From NCBI GenBank assembly GCA_902788345.1, contig CADAJP010000003.1, forward strand, positions 115,570 to 179,569: a stretch of DNA of 64,000 nt. Direction: 5' to 3'. The stretch is from an uncultured bacterium (GTDB lineage Bacteria > Cyanobacteriota > Vampirovibrionia > Gastranaerophilales > Gastranaerophilaceae). Positions 19,913-28,809 of this stretch are shown here, in pieces; positions within the stretch are counted from its first letter, which is position 1, and each line of letters opens with the position of its first letter. The position numbers and the translations under genes are program-made. The notes below the pieces were generated by a model. It saw nothing but the letters and a program-made list of their open reading frames with translations. It had not been told where the DNA came from and ran no database searches.

Positions 19913-21049
19913 ATGACAAATAAATTTATACCTTTAGCAGTTCCGAATTTTAGCGGTAACGAATTAGAATATGTAACGAAAGTCATAAAAGAAGAATGGG
20001 TTTCAACAGGTGGGGCTGAAATTCAAAATTTGGAAGAAACTATTGCCAAATATCTGGGTGTTGAAGTCGCAGCAGCCGTTCAATCAGGAACTGCAGGGTT
20101 ACACTTGGCTATGCTTCAGGCAGGTGTAAAACCTAATGATGAAGTAATTGTTCCGACATTAACATTTATTGCAGCTGTTAACCCGGTTAAATACTGCTAT
20201 GCAGAACCTGTTTTTATGGATTGTGATGATTATTTGTGTCTTGATGTTGACAAAGTCCGTGATTTTTGTAAAAACGAATGTGATTTTATTGATGGGCAAT
20301 TAATCAACAAAAAGACTTTAAGGCATATAAAAGCTATCGTTGCGGTACATATTTTCGGTAATATGGTTAAAATGAAACCTTTGATGGAGCTTGCAAAAAA
20401 ATACAATCTTAAAGTTATAGAAGATGCGACAGAGGCACTTGGGACTTACGAAAAAACAACAGGTAAATATGCCGGAACAATCGGCGATTTTGGCGTTTAT
20501 TCATTTAACGGGAATAAAATTATTACAACAGGTGGTGGCGGAATGGTTGTAGCCAAAAAACCGGAAGACGTAAAACATATTAAACATCTTTCAACTCAAG
20601 CGAAAGATGATGTTGTATATTTTGTTCATTCGGAAATAGGTTATAATTACAGAATGACAAATTTACAGGCCGCACTTGGTTTGGCTCAGTTTGAACAGCT
20701 GGAAAAATTTGTGGAAGCAAAAACAAACAATTATAAAAAATATACTGATAGAGGGCTTAATTTATTGCCGTTTGATGCATCTATCCGTTCAAACCATTGG
20801 TTCTATTCATATGTTTGTGAAAATTCTCAAAAAAGGGATGATTTAATAAAATATATGACGGAAAACAAAATCCAAACTCGTCCGATTTGGAAATTAATTC
20901 ATACATTAAAGCCATATGAAAGTTGTCAGACATATAAAATAGAGAAAGCTTTATATTATTATGATAGGATTGTAAATATTCCGAGTTCCACAAATTTAAC
21001 GATGGAGGATATCGAAAGGGTTGCTAAAACAATAAAGGAGTTTTGTTAA
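19913..21049 (+). CDS. legC: PLP-dependent aminotransferase, LegC type
   Basis: 378 residues, DegT/DnrJ/EryC1 family. FIPLAVPNFSGNELEYV and EWVSTGGAEIQNLE open the protein, AAVQSGTAGLHLAML binds PLP phosphate, and Lys202 in FNGNKIITTGGGGMV is the Schiff-base lysine. It would transaminate the 4-keto GlcNAc product of LegB. A good Shine-Dalgarno (aagaggtaaaagcATG) sets the start. Its stop overlaps the start of the next gene by one base (TAATG). Confidence 0.87.
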   Translation: MTNKFIPLAVPNFSGNELEYVTKVIKEEWVSTGGAEIQNLEETIAKYLGVEVAAAVQSGTAGLHLAMLQAGVKPNDEVIVPTLTFIAAVNPVKYCYAEPVFMDCDDYLCLDVDKVRDFCKNECDFIDGQLINKKTLRHIKAIVAVHIFGNMVKMKPLMELAKKYNLKVIEDATEALGTYEKTTGKYAGTIGDFGVYSFNGNKIITTGGGGMVVAKKPEDVKHIKHLSTQAKDDVVYFVHSEIGYNYRMTNLQAALGLAQFEQLEKFVEAKTNNYKKYTDRGLNLLPFDASIRSNHWFYSYVCENSQKRDDLIKYMTENKIQTRPIWKLIHTLKPYESCQTYKIEKALYYYDRIVNIPSSTNLTMEDIERVAKTIKEFC

Positions 21050-21630
21050 TGCAAAATTTAATTCTCGTAGGTGGTGGCGGGCATTGTAAAAGCTGTATTG
21101 ATGTTATTGAGGAGATAAATGGCTATAAGATAATTGGCATTCTTGATATTAAAGAAAAAGTCGGAGAAGAAATTTTAGGCTACAAAATTATTGGAACAGA
21201 TGATGATATTGAAAAATATGCAAGACAATGTTGTTGTTTTTTGATAACGGTAGGTCAGATTGAATCTGCAGATTTAAGAATAAAACTTTTCAACAAAATC
21301 AAAAATGCAGGCGGGAAATTTGCAACAATTATATCTCCGAGAGCCTATGTTTCAAAACACGCAAAGATTGGTGAAGGTACGATTGTAATGCATGATGTAC
21401 TTGTTAACGCAGATGCTAAAATAGGGAAAAACTGCATAATCAATACAAAAGCATTAATTGAGCATGAATGTACAATTGGTGATAATTGTCATATTGCAGT
21501 TGGTGCTGTTGTCGCAGGACAGGTCAAAATAGATTCAGAAAGTTTTGTAGGCGCAAATTCAACAATAGTACAGTGTGTAAAAATACTTAAAAAGACATTT
21601 ATAAAAGCAGGGAGTTTGGTAAGCAAATGA
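21049..21630 (+). CDS. legH: Sugar O/N-acetyltransferase of the NeuD/PglD/LegH family
   Basis: 193 residues from ATG 21049 (aaaggag 10 bp upstream; the stop of legC and this start share one base). LILVGGGGHCKSCIDVI is the nucleotide-sugar-binding N-terminal half. The C-terminal half is a left-handed beta-helix of hexapeptide repeats (AKIGKNCIINTKALIEHE, GAVVAGQVKIDSESFVG). It probably N-acetylates the amino group introduced by LegC. An earlier in-frame TTG is not needed. Confidence 0.83.
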   Translation: MQNLILVGGGGHCKSCIDVIEEINGYKIIGILDIKEKVGEEILGYKIIGTDDDIEKYARQCCCFLITVGQIESADLRIKLFNKIKNAGGKFATIISPRAYVSKHAKIGEGTIVMHDVLVNADAKIGKNCIINTKALIEHECTIGDNCHIAVGAVVAGQVKIDSESFVGANSTIVQCVKILKKTFIKAGSLVSK

Positions 21631-22544
21631 ATGAAACAATATTAATAACTGGCGTAACCGGATTTTTAGGTAGTCATATTTTTAAGTTTTTAGTCGAAAA
21701 TACGGGTTATAAAGTCTTAGGACTAAAACGCCCTACCTCTGATTTATTAAGAATAAAAAATTACGAAAGTTCTTTGATAGATTTGACTCCGGGTTATTCA
21801 AATATTGATGGAATTATGAAAAAGTATAACGTAAAAGCAATTATTCATTGTGCTACAAATTATGGCAGAGGTGGAATTTCCTGTGCGGAAGTTTTGGATT
21901 CAAATCTGATATTTCCTATCAAATTAATTGAGAGTGCAGTTGAAAATGGTGTTGACCTTTTTATTAATACAGATTCGTATTTTAATAAAGAAAATTTCTC
22001 ATACATGTATTTGCAGAATTATTCACTTTCTAAAAAATCTTTGGGATTGTGGCTAAAATATTTTGCAAATAAAATCAAAGTTGCAAATGTCGTATTAGAG
22101 CACATATACGGAGAGAATGATTCTCTCAGTAAATTCACATCTTTTTTAATTCATAAAATTGCGTTAGAAAAAACTTCTGAAGTTGAATTAACTTCAGGTG
22201 ATCAAAAAAGAGATTTTATATATATACAAGATGTGGTTACTGCTTACAAAACAATTCTTGACTTTTGCCTGAATAACAAAATGACATACAGAAATTTCGA
22301 AGTCGGTACGGGAAAAGCTTTGTCAATCAAACATTTTGCCATGGCGGTAAAAGATATTTCAGGCAGTACCACGGCTCTTAATTTTGGTGCAATACCATAC
22401 AGAGAAGATGAAATTTTTATCTCTGAAGCTGAAAATTCTATGTTACTAAATTTGGGTTGGAAGCCTCAGTTTTTTTATAAAGACGGAATAAGGGAGTATA
22501 TAAAAAATGAGCAAACTATTGTCAATTGCAATTCCAACATATAA
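21627..22544 (+). CDS. RfbJ-like NAD-dependent sugar reductase (CDP-abequose synthase family)
   Basis: 305 residues, extended SDR. It has ITGVTGFLGSHIF at the N-terminus and Y-x3-K in NYSLSKKS. IIHCATNYGRGG, FINTDSYFNKENFSY, VVLEHIYGENDSLSKF and GDQKRDFIYIQDVV follow the pattern I recall for RfbJ, the reductase that makes CDP-abequose. With RfbFGH upstream, it probably reduces a 4-keto or branched CDP-dideoxyhexose. It overlaps legH by 4 bp (ATGA) and the next gene by 38 bp, so all three are likely co-translated. Confidence 0.78.
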   Translation: MNETILITGVTGFLGSHIFKFLVENTGYKVLGLKRPTSDLLRIKNYESSLIDLTPGYSNIDGIMKKYNVKAIIHCATNYGRGGISCAEVLDSNLIFPIKLIESAVENGVDLFINTDSYFNKENFSYMYLQNYSLSKKSLGLWLKYFANKIKVANVVLEHIYGENDSLSKFTSFLIHKIALEKTSEVELTSGDQKRDFIYIQDVVTAYKTILDFCLNNKMTYRNFEVGTGKALSIKHFAMAVKDISGSTTALNFGAIPYREDEIFISEAENSMLLNLGWKPQFFYKDGIREYIKNEQTIVNCNSNI

Positions 22545-23466
22545 CAGAGCGAACGATTTAGAAAAAACTTTGAATAATTTTATTGAACAAGTTGTCTATA
22601 ATCATCTTGAAAATGACGTTGAAATTTTAATTTCGGATAATTGCTCAACCGATAATACGCCCGATCTTGTACAGAACATTCAAAAACAATACTCCAATAT
22701 AATTACTTATTCCAGAAATTCGGAAAATATTATGTGGAATAACATAAGAAGGGCTGCCGAGATTTCAAACGGTAGATATGTATGGTTTTGCGGCGATGAT
22801 GATGAATATTTATATAATTCATTAAAAAGATTAACAGATATATTAAAAAATAATGATGTAGACGGAATTTATCTGAATCAGGTTAATACAAGAGGTTACA
22901 TAACTCCTGTTGAAAAAGATGAAGTTGTTGATATGGAAAGATTTTTTAAAATTGTAAAACAGGATCCTGAATTTATAAGTACCGTTGTGATTAAGAAAGA
23001 AAAAATAAATCCTGATATTACAAATACAACTTGGTATCATATGGCTTGTTTATTATATTTAAAACCGAATGATAAATTCTATGTTACAAAAGAACCTTTT
23101 GTGTATAACAGGCCGTCAAAGAGGGCTTGGGTTAACAGAGCTAATCTGATTAATTACACATTAGATGCTTTGGAAGTGATAAATAAATCAAATGCAAGCC
23201 TGGAAACAAAAAATATTTTATCAAATATATATATATCATTGTTAAAAGTAAGAATTATTTTGGCAAAACTTGATAAAACTCAGACAATTAATATTCATGA
23301 GATTGCGATAAGATTAGATGATATCTTGTTTGATGAAAAAATAAAGAAAAAATATAAATTACTTTTAAAATCAAAATTATATTGTAAAATAATAGCACAT
23401 AGATATAAATATAAGAAATATAAAATACCGTTTAACAAGTCGATACATTTTGAAGAACGGATATAG
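22507..23466 (+). CDS. Glycosyltransferase family 2
   Basis: 319 residues. The GT-A start LSIAIPTYNRANDLEKTL, EILISDNCSTDNTPDLV and the metal-binding acidic motif WFCGDDDEY are intact. The C-terminal third is Lys/Ile-rich and probably contacts the membrane. It should transfer one sugar in assembly of the surface repeat unit; donor and acceptor are unknown. It overlaps the reductase by 38 bp. Its N-terminal half resembles that of the fused enzyme at 27183. Confidence 0.88.
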   Translation: MSKLLSIAIPTYNRANDLEKTLNNFIEQVVYNHLENDVEILISDNCSTDNTPDLVQNIQKQYSNIITYSRNSENIMWNNIRRAAEISNGRYVWFCGDDDEYLYNSLKRLTDILKNNDVDGIYLNQVNTRGYITPVEKDEVVDMERFFKIVKQDPEFISTVVIKKEKINPDITNTTWYHMACLLYLKPNDKFYVTKEPFVYNRPSKRAWVNRANLINYTLDALEVINKSNASLETKNILSNIYISLLKVRIILAKLDKTQTINIHEIAIRLDDILFDEKIKKKYKLLLKSKLYCKIIAHRYKYKKYKIPFNKSIHFEERI

Positions 23467-23487
23467 CAAACTTTTTGAAAGATAGTT

Positions 23488-24516
23488 ATGATTACGAATG
23501 CTGATATAGATATTTTTTTATTAACTTGTGAGAGAACGAATTATTTAAACGATGCAATAAAGAGTCTCTTGTTGCAGACTTGTGGTGTAGATAGGATTTT
23601 TATTGTTGATAACAGTCATAGTGATAACGTAGAAAATTTGGTTCTTAGCATAGATGATAAGCGCCTAGTGTATTACAGAACATCTTCATTGGGCAGGCAT
23701 GGAAATTATAAAAAGATACTGGAACTTTGTACAAGGGAGTACCTGGCTATATTTCATGATGATGATATAATACACCCTAAATATATTGAAAGTTTTTTGA
23801 ATTACAAAAACAAATTTGCAAGTACTGATGTAAAGATATATGGTTGTGCTCAAAAATCTATTGATTCAGCTACAACAGTTGAAAATATAGAGTTTTTGCC
23901 TATAAATAATCAATTTTTTGTAACTGAAAACTGTAGTCTTTTTTTATCGTTACTTTATGCTGATTTTTTTGATTGTGTAACGCCATCATTAATTTATAAA
24001 CGTGAAATATTTTTAAAAAGTAACAATATTGAACTGTATAAAACTTATGGAAAACTTTCTGATAGCGCCAAACTTATGTCTGTGGCCAGCGATATTGACG
24101 GAGGGGAAATTGTAGTTTTGTTGAGCCAGTCATATTTTTACAGAAAATACTGCAATCAGGATTCACAGGTAAAAGGTGGACTTTCAATAGAACAATTTAA
24201 TAATTTTGTAAGGTCTTTGTTGAAATTTACCAAAAATTTCAAGTATTGTGATTATTTTCAGGTTATCTCTATTTTAATGTCTTTTTATCAATATGTTTTT
24301 ACAGAAACTAAGTTTGAAGTGTGGTTGAGAAATTTTATGAAGGAGTACCGCCAAAAAGGAGTGGCAATGTGCATATGGGAAATAATGTTAAAAAGACACG
24401 ATTCAAAAAAAGATTATTTTAAATATATATTATTAAAATATCAATATAAAATATATATATTGCTTCATAAGTATATTGAAAGACTTATATTGAAAGCTTA
24501 TACAAGAAGTTTTTAA
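23488..24516 (+). CDS. Glycosyltransferase family 2
   Basis: 342 residues. It has DIDIFLLTCERTNYLNDAI, FIVDNSHSDNV and the DxD-like LAIFHDDDIIHPKYIESF, all characteristic of GT-A glycosyltransferases. The C-terminus is rich in Tyr, Lys and Ile, suggesting membrane association. Shine-Dalgarno is weak (gatagttATG). It is the last gene before a possible internal promoter at 24540. Confidence 0.85.
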   Translation: MITNADIDIFLLTCERTNYLNDAIKSLLLQTCGVDRIFIVDNSHSDNVENLVLSIDDKRLVYYRTSSLGRHGNYKKILELCTREYLAIFHDDDIIHPKYIESFLNYKNKFASTDVKIYGCAQKSIDSATTVENIEFLPINNQFFVTENCSLFLSLLYADFFDCVTPSLIYKREIFLKSNNIELYKTYGKLSDSAKLMSVASDIDGGEIVVLLSQSYFYRKYCNQDSQVKGGLSIEQFNNFVRSLLKFTKNFKYCDYFQVISILMSFYQYVFTETKFEVWLRNFMKEYRQKGVAMCIWEIMLKRHDSKKDYFKYILLKYQYKIYILLHKYIERLILKAYTRSF

Positions 24517-24539
24517 TATATTTATTGTTATAGTGGGAA

Positions 24540-24574
24540 TTGTTTTTGAATAATATTTGTATTACACTATTTAT
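24540..24574 (+). promoter_or_regulatory. Possible internal promoter giving a leaderless legI mRNA
   Basis: TTGTTT (24540-24545) and TACACT (24563-24568) are separated by 17 bp. TACACT ends exactly 6 nt before the legI ATG. No Shine-Dalgarno is visible, so transcription may start at the ATG itself. Confidence 0.45.
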
Positions 24575-25558
24575 ATGGATAGGGTTTTTATAATTGCAGA
24601 AGCAGGGGTCAATCATAACGGTTCATTTGAACTAGCTAAAAAACTTGTAGACAAAGCAGTTGAGGCAGGAGTTGATTGTGTTAAATTTCAGACATTTAAG
24701 TCTGAAAATCTTGTAAATAAATCCGCAAAAAAAGCTGAATATCAGGTTGAAAATACAGGCAAAGATGATGGCCAACTAAATATGCTCAAAAGTTTAGAAT
24801 TATCCTATGAGCAATTTGGCGAATTAAAAAAATATTGTGAAAGCAAAGGAATAATGTTTATTTCTACGCCATTTGACTTGGAAAGTGCAGATTTTCTTAA
24901 TGATTTGGGAATGGAAATATTTAAAATCCCGTCAGGTGAGATTACAAATCTTCCTTATTTGAGAAAAATTAACTCTTATAAAAAAGAGGTTATTCTTTCA
25001 ACAGGAATGACAACTTTGGATGAAATACAAGCTGCAGTAAATGTTCTGAAAGATTGTAAGGTTTCACTTTTACATTGTACAACGGAATATCCTTGTCCTT
25101 ATGACAGTGTAAATATGAATGCAATGATAACGATGAGAGAGGAATTTAACTTACCTGTCGGGTATTCTGACCATACACAGGGAATTGAAATTCCCGTTAT
25201 GGCCGTTGCTATGGGAGCAAAAGTTATCGAAAAGCACTTTACGTTGGATAAAAATATGGATGGCCCTGATCATAAAGCCAGTCTTGAACCAGATGAATTA
25301 AAAGAAATGGTGTCAGCTATAAGAAATGTTGAAAAAGCATTTGGAAATGGTGTAAAAGAGCCACAGGAGGCTGAAAAGAAAAATATTGAAATTGCAAGAA
25401 AATCTATAGTTGCAAAATGTGATATCAAAAAAAATGAAATACTAAATATGGAAAATCTGACCTGTAAACGTCCCGGGAATGGTATATCTCCTATGAAATG
25501 GGATGAAGTTATTGGCACTTATGCAAAAAAAGACTACAAAAAGGATGAATTAATATAA
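24575..25558 (+). CDS. legI: N-acetylneuraminate/legionaminic acid synthase (NeuB/LegI family)
   Basis: 327 residues from ATG 24575; an upstream in-frame TTG lacks any support. RVFIIAEAGVNHNGSFELA, VDCVKFQTFKSENLV, GYSDHTQGIEIPVMAVA and VIEKHFTLDKNMDGPDHKASLE are strong NeuB signatures. A C-terminal SAF (antifreeze-like) domain begins near residue 265. It condenses a 6-deoxyhexosamine (or ManNAc) with phosphoenolpyruvate. With LegB/C/H/G nearby, the legionaminic-type substrate is most likely. Confidence 0.93.
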   Translation: MDRVFIIAEAGVNHNGSFELAKKLVDKAVEAGVDCVKFQTFKSENLVNKSAKKAEYQVENTGKDDGQLNMLKSLELSYEQFGELKKYCESKGIMFISTPFDLESADFLNDLGMEIFKIPSGEITNLPYLRKINSYKKEVILSTGMTTLDEIQAAVNVLKDCKVSLLHCTTEYPCPYDSVNMNAMITMREEFNLPVGYSDHTQGIEIPVMAVAMGAKVIEKHFTLDKNMDGPDHKASLEPDELKEMVSAIRNVEKAFGNGVKEPQEAEKKNIEIARKSIVAKCDIKKNEILNMENLTCKRPGNGISPMKWDEVIGTYAKKDYKKDELI

Positions 25559-26682
25559 TGCGAAAAATTTGTCTTGTAACAACCACACGTGCTGAATATG
25601 GCATAATGAGTCGTTTAATTAACAAATTAAACGAAGATGCAGATATTGATTTTTCGCTTGTTGTTTCGGGAGCTCATTTATCAAAGAAGTTTGGTGAAAC
25701 TTATAAAGAAATATCTGTACCTATAGTAAAAAAGATAGATATAGAAATAGAAAAATCTCCCGCACATTCAATGGCTCTTACATTAGAAAAATTTGATAAA
25801 TTTTTTAAAAAATTAAATCCTGATATCGTTGTTCTTTTGGGGGATAGATATGAAACAATGGCAATTGCTATTGCTGCGATGTTAAATAATATTCCAATAG
25901 CACATCTTCACGGTGGTGAAACAACAGAAGGTGCTATTGATGAAGCAATTCGTCATTCTATAACAAAAATGAGTTATATTCATTTCACATCCTGCGAAGA
26001 ATACAGAAAGCGAGTAATTCAACTTGGCGAAAATCCTGAAAGAGTATTTAATGTTGGGTCATTAGGTGTCGAAAATATAAAAACTGTATCTCTGATGAAA
26101 AAAGAACAACTTGAAGCTTCTCTTGGATTAAAATTCGGTGTAAAAAATATTCTTGTAACTTTTCATCCGGTTACGTTAGAAAAAGGTTTAGCAAAAATGC
26201 AGGTAAAAGAACTAATTTCCGCATTAAATGAGTTAAAAGACACAAATATTATCATTACAATGCCTAATTCTGATGCTGAAAGTGATGAAATTTCTAAACA
26301 AATTTGTGAATTTGAAAAAGAGAATAAAAATGTTTATACATTTAAATCATTGGGTATGTTGCGATATTTATCAACTTTGCAATATGTTGATATGGTAGTC
26401 GGTAATTCTTCAAGTGGTATTATTGAAGTACCAAGTTTTAAAATTCCTACGGTAAATATAGGTGATAGGCAGAAGGGAAGAATCCAAGCAAAATCAGTAA
26501 TTAATTGTTATTCGAAAAAGGAAGATATCTTGCAAGCGATTAGTGAGGGGTATCATTTAGACTGTTCTGATGTTGTAAATCCATATGAAGGAAAAAATAC
26601 TTTAGAACAAATAGTTAAAATAATAAAAGATGTTACCTCTAATGAAATTCATTTGCAAAAAAGTTTTTATAATATAGGTTAA
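25558..26682 (+). CDS. legG: Hydrolysing UDP/GDP-sugar 2-epimerase (NeuC/LegG family)
   Basis: 374 residues. VTTTRAEYGIMSRLI, VVLLGDRYETMAIAIAA, IAHLHGGETTEGAIDEAIRH and GNSSSGIIEVPSFKIP are family signatures, with the acidic and His residues of the active site. It removes the nucleotide and epimerises C2, giving the substrate of LegI. Its ATG shares one base with the legI stop (TAATG). No CMP-nonulosonate synthetase (LegF/NeuA) is present in the window. Confidence 0.92.
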   Translation: MRKICLVTTTRAEYGIMSRLINKLNEDADIDFSLVVSGAHLSKKFGETYKEISVPIVKKIDIEIEKSPAHSMALTLEKFDKFFKKLNPDIVVLLGDRYETMAIAIAAMLNNIPIAHLHGGETTEGAIDEAIRHSITKMSYIHFTSCEEYRKRVIQLGENPERVFNVGSLGVENIKTVSLMKKEQLEASLGLKFGVKNILVTFHPVTLEKGLAKMQVKELISALNELKDTNIIITMPNSDAESDEISKQICEFEKENKNVYTFKSLGMLRYLSTLQYVDMVVGNSSSGIIEVPSFKIPTVNIGDRQKGRIQAKSVINCYSKKEDILQAISEGYHLDCSDVVNPYEGKNTLEQIVKIIKDVTSNEIHLQKSFYNIG

Positions 26683-26872
26683 ATATCTAAATTAAGACGC
26701 AGTTTTAATATTTTGCTAATTTTTTTGAAATGATTCACATATTAATAAAAGAGAAATATATTAAAAGGTATTTTGATAAATTTTTATTTTTCTATCTTAA
26801 ATATAGTTTAATTTATAATGAGTGTAAACTAACAATAAAGATAAAAATTTCTTATTAGTGTTATTCAAATTA

Positions 26873-26930
26873 ATATTTTACATTATTTAATAAAAAAAAT
26901 AATAATTTACATTTTTTATGTTATCATACT
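26873..26930 (+). repeat. Second copy of the rfbF upstream block
   Basis: This AT-rich block matches 8295-8347 with small insertions and substitutions (shared core attttacattatttaataa). In the gap 26683-27182 it precedes a decayed rfbF copy, so promoter region and gene were duplicated together. The rest of the gap (26683-26872) shows no gene. Confidence 0.8.
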
Positions 26931-26982
26931 ATTCAGGACCTAATGTATGTCTATTATATGGATTCATGAACAAAGGAACAAA

Positions 26983-27174
26983 ATGAATGTAGTAATTCTT
27001 GCAAGGGTCTTTGAACAAGATTATTTAAGTGGTGAGCATTGGAAAATTTTGCAAGTGATAAACAGTTGAATGCATATAAGTATTGTGGTTTTAGAGGTCA
27101 AAGGATAAATTATAAGATAAGAATGATTTGATTTATATGTAGTAAAATAATTAGGCCCTTGGGCCGTGTGGCAG
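26983..27174 (+). pseudogene. Decayed, internally deleted copy of rfbF
   Basis: ATGAATGTAGTAATTCTTGC at 26983 parallels the rfbF start at 8402. After about 50 bp the match jumps to the 3' part. 27041-27174 aligns with roughly 9040-9173, sharing gataaacagttgaatgcata and ttgggc(c/a)gtgtggcag. Frameshifts and in-frame stops are present and about 0.6 kb of the middle is missing. It marks a duplication of the start of the sugar operon followed by deletion, directly upstream of the GT2-acetyltransferase gene. Confidence 0.85.
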
Positions 27175-27182
27175 AGGTAGAT

Positions 27183-28763
27183 ATGACAAAACCTGTACTT
27201 TCAATTTGTATTCCTACAAGAAATAGAGCAGAATATCTTGATAAAACACTTTATCAAATTACACATGATGATACATTTGTTAATACTAATAAAATTGAAT
27301 TGGTAATTTCTGACAATTGCTCGGATGACAATACCCAAAATATTTGTTTAAAATTTCAAGAAAAATTTCCCGACAAAATTCACTATATTCGTCAGCCGGA
27401 AGATGTTAGAGATAAAAACTTTATTGAGGTTTTGAGAAATGCACGAGGGAAATATGCAAAATTAAATAATGATAATCTCTTATACAGATCTGGAATGTTG
27501 GGAGAAATAGTTAGTGCTCTTGAAAAAACTGATAAAACAGTTATTTTTATGCGAAATAATGCGATTAAGCAGGATAAATTGGCAGTAATTGATTTTGCGA
27601 ATTTTAATGATTTTATTAAATATGTTACTTATGATTGTACGTGGATTGGTGGATTGTGTGTTAAGACAGAAAAATTTCTAAATTTAGAAAATCCTGACAG
27701 ATTCTCCAAATATAATTTTGCCCAAGTTGATATAATAGCAAGGCTTTCTTCCATGGAAGAAAATTCCGTTTCTGTTTTTGAAGGTGCTATGATGGAATCC
27801 ATGTTAATAAACCAAAAGGGTGGATATAATATTTGTGAGGTATTTGGGAATAACTTGATAATAATTTTACAAACTTTGGTAGAAGAAGGTTTATTATCAA
27901 AAGCGAATTATGAAATAATAATTAAAATTACTTTATTAAAATTAATAAATCATTATCATTTTGATTATAATAAGCAATACACATTTTCTAAAAGCGGGTA
28001 TTTTAAATACCTTTTCAAACATTATAAATTTAAACCATATTATTATTTAAATTATTTGAGGCATTTAATCAAGTTATTTATAAGATTATTTTATAGAGTT
28101 GAAAAAACAGATACACATGCAACAATAAAAATATTAGGTTTTATAAATATAAAATTTGATCGTAAAAAAGCTAAAAAGAAGGCTTGGCGAAAGGCTAATA
28201 AACATAATCATACATCTTTAAAAGAATATAAAAATTTGTCAAGAATATCAGTAGGGAAAGGTTCTTACGGTGAAATTGATGCTGTATTTTCTGCTGAAGG
28301 TACAGAAAAACTTGTCATAGGCAATTATTGTTCAATTGGCAATGATGTAAAATTTATTGTTGAATCAGAGCATCCTTACAAAGGATTATCTACATATCCG
28401 TTTAAGGTTTATAATTTAGGCTATAAACATGAAGCAAAATCCAAAGGGGATATTGTATTAAAAGATGATGTATGGATAGGGGATAATTCAATAATTTTAT
28501 CAGGAGTTACCATTGGTCAGGGAGCAATAATCGGAGCAGGTTCTGTCGTAACAAAAGATGTTGCACCTTATGCTATTGTTGGCGGAAATCCTGCAAAAGT
28601 TATTAAATACAGGTTTGAACCGGAAATTATTGCGAAACTTCTAAATTTTGATTTTTTGAAACTGACTGATGAAAAAATAAAACAACTAGGGACTCGTTTA
28701 TATACTGAAATAACACCTGAAAATGTTGATAAATTGTTGGATGATTTCAGTTCGAATGTTTAA
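27183..28763 (+). CDS. Fused glycosyltransferase family 2 - hexapeptide acetyltransferase (CatB-like)
   Basis: 526 residues from ATG 27183 (agaggt 4 bp upstream); the longer frame beginning in the rfbF remnant is rejected. Residues ~1-240 are GT-A: VLSICIPTRNRAEYL, ELVISDNCSDDNTQN, YAKLNNDNLLY. The usual DDD acidic motif is altered to NNDN, so catalysis may be changed. A basic, Tyr-rich linker follows. From ~345 a left-handed beta-helix acetyltransferase appears: LVIGNYCSIGNDVKF, DDVWIGDNSIILSGVTIG, GAGSVVTKDVAPYAIVGG. It could add and acetylate a sugar in one polypeptide. It is the last gene of the sugar locus. Confidence 0.87.
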   Translation: MTKPVLSICIPTRNRAEYLDKTLYQITHDDTFVNTNKIELVISDNCSDDNTQNICLKFQEKFPDKIHYIRQPEDVRDKNFIEVLRNARGKYAKLNNDNLLYRSGMLGEIVSALEKTDKTVIFMRNNAIKQDKLAVIDFANFNDFIKYVTYDCTWIGGLCVKTEKFLNLENPDRFSKYNFAQVDIIARLSSMEENSVSVFEGAMMESMLINQKGGYNICEVFGNNLIIILQTLVEEGLLSKANYEIIIKITLLKLINHYHFDYNKQYTFSKSGYFKYLFKHYKFKPYYYLNYLRHLIKLFIRLFYRVEKTDTHATIKILGFINIKFDRKKAKKKAWRKANKHNHTSLKEYKNLSRISVGKGSYGEIDAVFSAEGTEKLVIGNYCSIGNDVKFIVESEHPYKGLSTYPFKVYNLGYKHEAKSKGDIVLKDDVWIGDNSIILSGVTIGQGAIIGAGSVVTKDVAPYAIVGGNPAKVIKYRFEPEIIAKLLNFDFLKLTDEKIKQLGTRLYTEITPENVDKLLDDFSSNV

Positions 28764-28809
28764 ATTAAAAAATGAAGTATAAATAAAAACAGCAGTAAAT
28801 ATGTGCTAT

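Noticed and set aside
27159..27182. Longer start of the GT2-acetyltransferase
   Set aside because: These codons lie in the rfbF remnant, while ATG 27183 has agaggt upstream and begins the GT motif.
28764..28809. Terminator between the sugar locus and the flavoprotein gene
   Set aside because: Only a 4-bp AGCA/TGCT stem is seen, too weak to call.
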